Source: Candidatus Altimarinota bacterium
GTDB lineage: Bacteria; Patescibacteriota; Gracilibacteria; BD1-5; UBA6164
Reading direction: 5' to 3'
Length of the DNA: 5,114 bases
NCBI GenBank assembly: GCA_027066255.1
Contig: JAMOOA010000200.1
Coordinates: forward strand, 1 to 5,114
Position numbers and translations under genes: made by a program. This document shows, piece after piece, positions 1 to 5,114 of the stretch. The number at the start of each line of letters is the position of its first letter. The first letter of the stretch is position 1. Below the pieces are notes generated by a model, which saw only the letters and a program-made list of their open reading frames with translations, did not search any database and had not been told where the DNA came from.

Positions 1-553
1 TTCAAAAGTCATCTAAATCTAAAATAGACTCATGGGCATTTCCTTCTGCTTGGGCTTTTAAACAGTAATCAAAAACTGCATCTGGACTTAAAACTGGTGT
101 TACATTTCCATCTACATATCACAAGTTCGATCAAAAAAGATTACCATTATCTGAATCTTTGCCTGATGTTTTACCAGCATCATAACGAGTGAAAGAACTT
201 TTATCTCAAAGAAAGAATTCTGCAAGTGACTCTACTAGAGTATTTTTTCCTGCACCAGAAGGTCCTGCAAATAAAACTGACCCAAGTGGTCATTTTCTGA
301 ATCAAATAGTGCTTCATAATTTTGAACAAATCTTAGCTAAAACTTGTTTTGCTTCCTGTTGACCAGATACTCTACTATTTAGAAAACGAAGTACATCTTT
401 TCATAGTAAGTTTAATTCAATCAAGTCGTTACTTCCAGAAAGAGTAAATGTTACCCTTTCTCGTCATTTTCATAAAAATTTCTCTAACGCAAAATCCTCT
501 CAATTCTTAGGTTTTTCAGATCATCATTGAGGTCAATTGACATTGTCTCACAT
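1..553 (-). CDS. Clp/HSP100-type AAA+ ATPase, ClpA/ClpB D2-like (partial, C-terminus beyond window)
   Basis: Read with UGA = Gly this gives 184 residues before the window edge cuts it. The start is the ATG at 553-551, because an in-frame TAA lies three codons upstream at 562-560. After about 50 variable Gly/Lys-rich residues comes a ClpA/ClpB second-AAA+-domain pattern: SGQQEAKQVL (63-72, as in VGQDEAV), GPLGSVLF (88-95), Walker A GPSGAGKN (97-104), LAEFFLGDK (110-118), FTRYD (121-125), the pore-loop-like GYVD (145-148) and a Walker B-like ILDLDD (177-182). Family members use ATP to unfold or remodel proteins. There is no room for an N-domain or first AAA+ ring before this domain, so it is a single-ring or rearranged form. 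Two key positions differ from the family: Asn104 replaces the usual Thr/Ser after the Walker A lysine, and the Walker B acidic pair is Asp-Asp rather than Asp-Glu. About 15 of its 26 glycines are UGA. Family assignment is good; ATPase activity is uncertain. Confidence 0.8.
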
Positions 554-563
554 GGAAAATTAC

Positions 564-755
564 TTAAATTCTAAACCTTATTCAGATTATAATAAGCTCT
601 TTTGTTATTTTGTCAATATTTGTATTGTTGTAAAGAGATAGGTCTTCTGAATAAACTTCGTCCAACAAGTCATCAGGTTCTTCATCACTGATATCTCAGG
701 AATACCAAAAACAACTCAAAAAAAATACCCATAAAGGGTATTTTTTTAGCTTCAC
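564..755 (-). CDS. possible small acidic membrane or secreted protein (63 aa, GTG start), doubtful
   Basis: An open frame from GTG (755-753) to TAA (566-564) begins 15 nt after the stop of the serine hydrolase gene. It starts MKLKKYPLWVFFLSCFW, which resembles a signal peptide or membrane anchor. An acidic stretch follows, DISDEEPDDLLDEVYSEDL (residues 21-39), and then an Asn/Ile/Lys-rich end. It contains two in-frame UGA codons (Gly20, Gly58). The acidic part reads like real protein. However, the hydrophobic start is encoded by the A- and T-runs of a terminator hairpin, there is no ATG, and the Clp-like gene's promoter lies in its 3' part. A second frame (732-571, ATG, 53 residues) is also open but looks less protein-like. 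It may be a small gene, a remnant or chance; I do not recognise a family. Confidence 0.25.
586..616 (-). promoter_or_regulatory. candidate promoter for the Clp-like gene
   Basis: On the minus strand a perfect -35 TTGACA (616-611) is followed by TATTAT (594-589, 16-nt spacer), which overlaps a perfect TATAAT (591-586, 19-nt spacer). It lies about 35 nt upstream of the ATG at 553 and downstream of the terminator at 719-747. This fits the Clp-like gene being its own transcription unit. The match is by consensus only. Confidence 0.55.
719..747 (-). terminator. intrinsic terminator after the serine hydrolase gene
   Basis: A perfect 12-bp inverted repeat (719-730 and 736-747) encloses a 5-nt loop. 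The core ATACCC/GGGTAT is flanked by A-runs and T-runs. Read on the minus strand it is a hairpin followed by eight Ts, 24 nt past the hydrolase TAA at 771. The stem has only three G-C pairs, so its strength is uncertain. Confidence 0.7.
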
Positions 756-770
756 TTTTCTTAAATACTC

Positions 771-2114
771 TTACTGCTTATCAATCTCTGCTCCATAGGA
801 ATATGCTTTTTCTAACATAGTATCCAACTCTACATCAGATTGGTTTGTGAGTATAATAACTCCTATTCCTGTATCAAGATTAATACCCATAATAGTTGAT
901 GCTCCCTGCTCTCATCCATCATGCCCCCAGATATTGAACTGAGTGTTCATATAAAACATATGGAGTCCCATATCTTCACTTATTTTTGGTACCTGAAGCG
1001 TAAGTATTTGTTTGATTGTCTGAGGTTTGAGAAGTTGGTAGTTACGAGATACTCCATCATGTGCAAAGGCTTGTAGGAAATAAGACATATCTGTAACTGT
1101 TGATCTCAAACCTCCATTTGGATAATCGGTAAACGTATAGTGCTCTATCGATTTAGTTCCCTCATATGGTTGTACTATTATTTTACTACTTATCTCGTCA
1201 AGTCTCCAATACGTAGAGTCCATACCAAGTGGTTCAAAAATATACTTTTTACAGTACTCATTAAAGCTCATTCCTGATATCTCCTCAACAAGTAATCATA
1301 TCAGAGCTGTTCCTTCGTTTGAGTATTCATTTTCACTTCCTGGTTCAAAGTCATGGAAGTTTTCTTCTTTATCATAAAACTTTCATCCTGGAGTGAAGTA
1401 ATTTTCTAAAAAATACGATAACTCTACTGGACTATCTTTTCAATAGTAATACTGATCATCAAGAGCCCCTCCATCGGCAATCCCTGAAGTATGTGTCAAT
1501 AGCATGCGGAACGTTATAGGCGTATCATAGAATGGATGATGTACGTCAAATGGGAGATAGTCATTGATCTCGTCATCCAGTTGAAATTCTCATTTCTCAT
1601 ATAATTGTAAGAGAGCTGTTGCGGTGATGGTTTTTGAAATAGAAGCGAGTAAAAAGAGATGATCTTCTTCTAATGAAATATCCTTTTGTATGTGAGATGT
1701 ACCTATATACTTTTCATACAACGCTCCGTCTTCATTAAACACAAGAATGGCAAGAGCAGAGATATACTCTTGCTTCATTTGATCTTGTATATATTCATAT
1801 ATTTCAGAGTCTTTTGATTTATTTATGTCTTCCATTTTATATTTTCCAAGGAAATACTGATACTGAAGTGATTCCAAAATGTTTCCTATTAAAGATCTTT
1901 TTCTCTCAGAGAGTTTCTTTGTGAGTACCTTTTTAAAGAGTCTTTCTACTTTTTCAGGAGTAACTGAGTCGCGCTCATCTATAATGCTAAACAATTTATT
2001 TTCAATTTTTTTTATTATTTGATTGTCTTTTTTTGTAATTTCATAAGCCTGTAGAGAATGAAAAATTCAGAAAATAAAGATAAAAAATAGGGCAATATAT
2101 ATAAATTTTCTCAT
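771..2114 (-). CDS. exported serine hydrolase, beta-lactamase/penicillin-binding (class C-like) family
   Basis: With UGA = Gly this is a continuous 447-residue protein. Starting at the ATG at 2114-2112 gives a clear signal peptide (Lys/Arg at 2-3, hydrophobic core 4-18, SLQA ending at residue 23), so it is probably exported. Residues 24 to about 110 are charged, probably helical and not recognised. The catalytic domain follows from about 115 with the three family motifs: SISK (158-161, nucleophile Ser158 and Lys161), YSN (264-266) and HDG (398-400, the KTG/HxG position). MLLTHTSG (about 205-212), NGGLRST and GVIILTN near the end also fit PF00144. Relatives include D-aminopeptidases, esterases, PBP4*-like peptidases and class C beta-lactamases. 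The substrate cannot be read from sequence; work on peptidoglycan or peptides outside the membrane is likely. Six glycines are UGA (16, 175, 225, 244, 273, 401), the last directly after HDG. The stop is TAA. Confidence 0.93.
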
Positions 2115-2145
2115 GACGCATTATTATTTTTTATAATATATATGT

Positions 2146-2172
2146 ATCTTATGATTTTTTTCTTGTTTTCAA
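2146..2172 (-). promoter_or_regulatory. candidate promoter for the serine hydrolase gene
   Basis: A -35-like TTGAAA (2172-2167) lies 15 nt from a weak -10-like TAAGAT (2151-2146), which ends 31 nt before the ATG at 2114. The geometry matches the helicase promoter in this window. The -10 is poor, and the AT-rich run TATATTATAA (2140-2131) is an alternative. Confidence 0.3.
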
Positions 2173-2221
2173 AAGTCATCTCCAATCGAGAATAACTACT
2201 TGTGAGTGTTTTTTACTAAAC

Positions 2222-2249
2222 TTGCATATAAAAGCGAAATAAATATCAT
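2222..2249 (+). promoter_or_regulatory. candidate promoter for the TMEM43-like gene
   Basis: TTGCAT (2222-2227, weak -35) and TATCAT (2244-2249, five of six -10 bases) are separated by 16 nt, with the -10 ending 28 nt before the ATG at 2278. This sits in the 163-bp divergent gap 2115-2277. Apart from promoters for both flanking genes I see nothing else in that gap. Confidence 0.35.
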
Positions 2250-2277
2250 TTTTTTAGTTTATTAAATAATTTTTTCT

Positions 2278-3432
2278 ATGAATAAATACACAGAAACCAC
2301 TACTGTTTGATATGGAAGTCGTTTAAAAAAATCTATTGTTGGCTTCTTTTTAGGGATACTCATGATTTTTTGAGCTGTATATTTGCTCTGATATAACGAA
2401 GGAAGATACGTAGATACAAGGACTGGACTCAACCAGTGAGAAGAAAGTGTTGTTTCTATAAACGCTTCATCTGAAACCTCAAATCAAAAATGACTCGTAC
2501 ATGTGCAGTGAGTCGTAGATGGTGAATGACAGCTTGTTGATGATGTATTTGGTATAGAATCAGACGCTCTCAAACTCAGAAGAGTGGTAGAAATGTATCA
2601 ATGGACAGAGAATACAGACACAAAGAAAACTGATAATTTTGGAGGAAGTGAAACACGTGAAGTTACTTATAGTTACAACTCAAGCTGGGAGGAAAGGAAA
2701 GTAGACTCTTCAAATTTTAGGTACAAGGAGGCTCATATAAATCCTACAGATTGGAAATTTGAAACCATGACTTATGAAAAGAAAAACATCAAAATAGGAA
2801 ACATTCTCCTTGATGACACTTTTATCAGAAAACTGGACAAAACAATCTCTTTAGAACTCTCTCAATTTGATGTAAAATCAAAAGATGTAGATATAGAACT
2901 CGTTCCCTCTGAAAATAAACTCTATGTAGGATGAAAAAATAACGTTCCTCAAATAGGAGACCTCCGTGTTTCTTTTGAGGTAGTAGAAGCTGGTATGGTA
3001 ACAGCTATAGGAGAACACTCTGACAAACTCCTTTCTACCCATCATACTGAGAATGGAACAAATATAGCTCTCTTGAGTTACGGGAAACTTTCTTCTGAGG
3101 AGATGTTTGGTAAGGCGCATAAAACAAATTCCGTTATAACTTGGGGACTCAGAGGACTAGGAATACTCATACTCTATCTCGGTTTCTCAGGTATGCTTGC
3201 TCCTCTTGTTATTCTTGCAAAAGTTGTTCCATTCGTCTCTCGTATCATCGGATTTGGAACAGGAATCATAGCGTTTTTCTTGGCTATAAGTGTCTGATTT
3301 ATCACTATAGCTATCGCTTGGTTCTATGCGAGACCTATTATATCTGTGATAATTATCCTCATCTGAGTAGCCATTGCTGGATGAGTACTCTACTGGAAGA
3401 AACAGAAATCCTGAAAAGAACAATCAGCATAA
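2278..3432 (+). CDS. TMEM43 (LUMA / DUF1625) family membrane protein
   Basis: With UGA = Gly, 384 residues run from ATG 2278 to TAA 3432, close to the roughly 400 residues of human TMEM43. The layout matches the family: a short charged N-terminus, one helix (about 20-39), a large soluble domain (about 40-285), then hydrophobic helices at about 286-306, 308-350 (probably a hydrophobic stretch plus a helix) and 354-373, and a Lys-rich tail. The conserved core is visible as LVHVQG (73-78), VDDVFGI (87-93) and LKLRRVVEMYQW (98-109). The C-terminal pattern GLRGLG, then LAIS (335-338), then AWFYARP (347-353) parallels the human C-terminus as I recall it. In animals TMEM43 is an ER/nuclear-envelope protein; the bacterial function is not established. 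Twelve glycines are UGA (11, 32, 38, 54, 72, 78, 84, 219, 340, 363, 369, 379). It is divergent from the hydrolase gene and convergent with the helicase gene. Confidence 0.93.
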
Positions 3433-3471
3433 AAACAAAAGAAGCTACCTACGGTAGCTTCTTTTGTTTTT
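3431..3471. terminator. bidirectional intrinsic terminator between convergent genes
   Basis: A perfect 19-bp inverted repeat (3431-3449 and 3453-3471) has a 3-nt loop. The inner stem GAAGCTACC/GGTAGCTTC is flanked by A-rich and T-rich arms, so each strand shows a hairpin with a U-rich tail. It begins inside the TAA stop of the TMEM43-like gene. It also contains the last codons and TAG stop of the helicase gene. Confidence 0.9.
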
Positions 3472-4683
3472 CATGTATCCTCTCTTTCTTTCTTCTTTTT
3501 CTGCATTCTTCTTTTTCTTTTGAGCTTTGGTGAGTGGTGCTGTTATCTGTATTGCAAACGGATGTTTTTCCATAACTCTGATTTTTTGCCCTATGAGTTT
3601 TTCTATATCGAGCAAGTATTCAAACTCCTCCTCATCACAAAACGAAAGAGCTACTCATTCATTCCCTGCTCTTCCCGTTCTTCCTATACGATGAACATAG
3701 GTCTCTGGTTCGTTTGGAAGCTCATAGTTGATAACATACGAGAGACTATCTATATCTATCCCTCTTGCTGCGATATCGGTTGCTATAAGGACTCTCGTTT
3801 TTCCTGATTTGAAGCTCGCAAGAGCTCTTTGTCTATTGTTTTGAGACTTGTTTCCGTGAATAGCTTGCGCGCTTACTCATACTCTATCCAATTCTCTCAC
3901 TACCCTATCAGCTCCATGTTTTGTTCTCGTAAATACTAAGACAGAGGTCATTTTCTTGTTTTCCAAGATTCCTGCTAGAAGTGATTTCTTGTCTGCCCTT
4001 TTTACAAAAAACACTGCTTGAGAAACTTTATCAGCTGTAGAAGAAACAGGAGTTACTTCTATTTTGATAGGATTGTTGAGAATATCGTCAGCAAGGTGAG
4101 ATATCTCTTTTGGCATAGTTGCTGAAAAGAAAAGAGTTTGCCTCTTAGTAGGAAGTACAGTGAGTAGTTTTCTCACATCATTGATAAATCCCATATCCAG
4201 CATACGATCAGCTTCATCAAGAGTAAATATCTCTACATTTCTGAGGTCTATAAATCCTTGATTCATAAGATCCAACAGCCTCCCAGGGGTTGCAACAAGT
4301 ATATCTACTCATCTCTTGAGTTTTTGAACTTGAGCGTTCTGAGGAACTCCTCCAAATATGACTGTATGACGCAAGTCGAGTCATTTTCCATACTCAGTAA
4401 AACTCTCTTCTATCTGTATAGCAAGCTCACGCGTTGGAGTCAAAATAAGATTCTTGATAACACGTGGGGTATTTCACAGTTTTCTTTCTTGAGAAAGAAG
4501 TTGAAGCGTAGGGATAGCAAAAGCTGCTGTCTTCCCTGTTCCTGTTTGAGCTGCTCCTAGGACATCTTTTCACTCAAGTATATGTGGAATAGCTCGTTCT
4601 TGAATCGGGGTTGGTTCTTTGTATCCTTGTTTCTCGAGAGCTTTTAAAATAGGTTCTATGAGCTTGAGTTCTGTGAACAACAT
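3445..4683 (-). CDS. rhlE: DEAD-box ATP-dependent RNA helicase, RhlE type
   Basis: A complete 412-residue protein when UGA = Gly. The start is ATG 4683-4681, since an in-frame TAA follows two codons upstream. All DEAD-box motifs are present in order: Q motif (Phe3, GYKEPTPIQ 20-28), motif I AQTGTGKT (45-52), Ia PTRELA (83-88), GG (111-112), Ib TPGR (132-135), II DEAD (156-159), III SAT (187-189), [10 protein letters not shown] (248-255), [11 protein letters not shown] (301-310) and [10 protein letters not shown] (331-338). [14 protein letters not shown] after DEAD and HGNKSQ in domain 2 are RhlE-like. The protein ends in a short Lys/Arg-rich tail (from about 383), a probable RNA-contact region. 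RhlE proteins unwind short RNA duplexes in ribosome assembly and RNA decay. Six glycines are UGA (38, 70, 101, 125, 269, 343). The TAG stop lies within the shared terminator hairpin, so the last six residues (RSYRR and neighbours) are encoded by its stem. Confidence 0.97.
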
Positions 4684-4712
4684 GAATTATTTGTAAATGT
4701 ATATATAACTAC

Positions 4713-4739
4713 ATCATACCAAGTTATTTTTATTTTCAA
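4713..4739 (-). promoter_or_regulatory. candidate extended -10 promoter for the helicase gene
   Basis: On the minus strand TGG precedes TATGAT (4718-4713), forming an extended -10 with five of six core bases. TTGAAA (4739-4734) lies 15 nt upstream. The -10 ends 29 nt before the ATG at 4683. This is one of the better promoter matches in the window. Confidence 0.5.
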
Positions 4740-4783
4740 AAGAATATAATACTTCTTTTCCCTTCTTTCTTCAAAAAATACTC

Positions 4784-4810
4784 TTGATTTATTTTTTCTT
4801 TCTTTATACT
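4784..4810 (+). promoter_or_regulatory. candidate promoter for the membrane protein gene at 4845
   Basis: TTGATT (4784-4789) and TATACT (4805-4810, five of six -10 bases) are spaced by 15 nt, with the -10 ending 34 nt before the ATG at 4845. The gap 4684-4844 carries divergent promoters and the palindromic element at 4807-4829; I see nothing else in it. Confidence 0.4.
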
Positions 4811-4829
4811 CTGTTATATAGAGTACTCT
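4807..4829. repeat. short inverted/direct repeat at a likely transcription start (possible operator)
   Basis: TACTCT (4807-4812) is followed after 7 nt by AGAGTA (4820-4825), and AGAGTACTCT (4820-4829) is itself a 10-bp palindrome. The cluster overlaps the candidate -10 and the expected start point of the downstream gene, where a repressor site or a 5' leader hairpin would sit. It could also be chance in AT-rich DNA. Confidence 0.3.
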
Positions 4830-4844
4830 TTAATAAAAAAATAT

Positions 4845-5114
4845 ATGAACTCCATACAAGAAAATATCTGATTCCTGAAAAGCTTTGTGAAGAGACGTGA
4901 GACCTACATAAGGTTCTCTCCAACAGGGACAGCTATCATGGGAATTATGTATATCCTCTACTATTTCTTTTGAGATATATTGAGTGGAAATATCCCTGAG
5001 CGTTATATATTTCTCTGAATCGGAATGCTCTCTATCGTCATAGTGAGTGTCATGAGTATGCTCAATTCTGAAAGGAAGTGAGAAGCTCTCCTCCCTGCAT
5101 CGATTAGGTATGTG
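4845..5114 (+). CDS. unrecognised membrane protein (partial, N-terminal 90 residues)
   Basis: An open frame under UGA = Gly starts at ATG 4845 and runs off the window end. Residues 1-26 are hydrophilic with a basic cluster (Lys12, Lys16, Arg17, Arg18, Arg23), predicting a cytoplasmic N-terminus. Two hydrophobic segments follow, about 27-46 (TGTAIMGIMYILYYFFGDIL) and 54-73 (YIFLGIGMLSIVIVSVMSML), joined by a short outside loop SGNIPER. The tail NSERKGEALLP should be cytoplasmic again. Four glycines are UGA (9, 43, 58, 79). I recognise no family from this fragment; it could be the start of a multi-pass protein. The gene is divergent from the helicase gene with a candidate promoter at 4784-4810. 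Confidence 0.75.

Noticed and set aside
571..732. 53-residue ATG frame starting inside the terminator hairpin (minus strand)
   Set aside because: It has UGA-derived Gly-Gly runs and low-complexity content, starts in the hairpin loop, and is less protein-like than the overlapping 564-755 frame.
771..2114. Serine hydrolase as a decayed pseudogene split into fragments
   Set aside because: The only interruptions are TGA codons; the frame is intact from signal peptide to TAA and all three catalytic motifs are present.
2168..2181. 14-nt sequence TTCAAAAGTCATCT, identical to positions 1-14
   Set aside because: One copy is inside the Clp-like coding frame and the other is intergenic. There is no flanking symmetry or third copy, and a single 14-nt match is plausible by chance in AT-rich DNA, although the first copy touches the window edge.
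2878..3120. Minus-strand frame inside the TMEM43-like gene
   Set aside because: It lies opposite a well-supported family gene and has no recognisable protein features. The same holds for the frames at 3187-3423 (minus) and 3141-3533 (plus).
3520..3807. Plus-strand frame opposite the helicase gene
   Set aside because: It is antisense to conserved helicase motifs V and VI and is a shadow; likewise the plus frame at 4258-4560.
1..5114. UGA read as tryptophan (code 4) or as selenocysteine
   Set aside because: TGA sits at glycine positions in known motifs, Trp uses TGG, and dozens of TGAs in unrelated housekeeping-type genes cannot be selenocysteine.

Overview
The window comes from a bacterium that reads UGA as glycine (genetic code 25), which points to the Patescibacteria/CPR lineages Gracilibacteria or Absconditabacteria (SR1). 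Under the standard code every gene here is broken by in-frame TGA. Read with TGA = Gly, five long continuous frames appear, and many TGAs fall on glycines that are conserved in the protein families. Trp is encoded by TGG, and the visible stops are TAA or TAG. The DNA is AT-rich with short intergenic gaps. I cannot tell the two lineages apart from this sequence alone.

Layout from left to right. (1) Positions 1-553, minus strand: the N-terminal part of a Clp/HSP100-type AAA+ ATPase, cut by the window edge, with its own promoter at 586-616. (2) Positions 564-755, minus strand: a doubtful 63-residue frame that overlaps the intrinsic terminator at 719-747. (3) Positions 771-2114, minus strand: an exported serine hydrolase of the beta-lactamase/penicillin-binding family. 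(4) Positions 2115-2277: a divergent promoter region. (5) Positions 2278-3432, plus strand: a four-helix membrane protein of the TMEM43 (LUMA, DUF1625) family. (6) Positions 3431-3471: a perfect 19-bp hairpin shared as terminator by two convergent genes. (7) Positions 3445-4683, minus strand: a complete RhlE-type DEAD-box RNA helicase whose last codons lie inside that hairpin. (8) Positions 4684-4844: a second divergent promoter region with a palindromic element. (9) Positions 4845-5114, plus strand: the start of an unrecognised membrane protein.

The genes do not form an obvious operon. Each has its own candidate promoter, and they alternate in divergent and convergent pairs. Two products act at or across the envelope (serine hydrolase, TMEM43-like), one is an unassigned membrane protein, and two are cytoplasmic ATPases (Clp-like unfoldase, RNA helicase). 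None of the five long genes has a Shine-Dalgarno sequence. No tRNA, rRNA, CRISPR array, insertion sequence or attachment site was seen.
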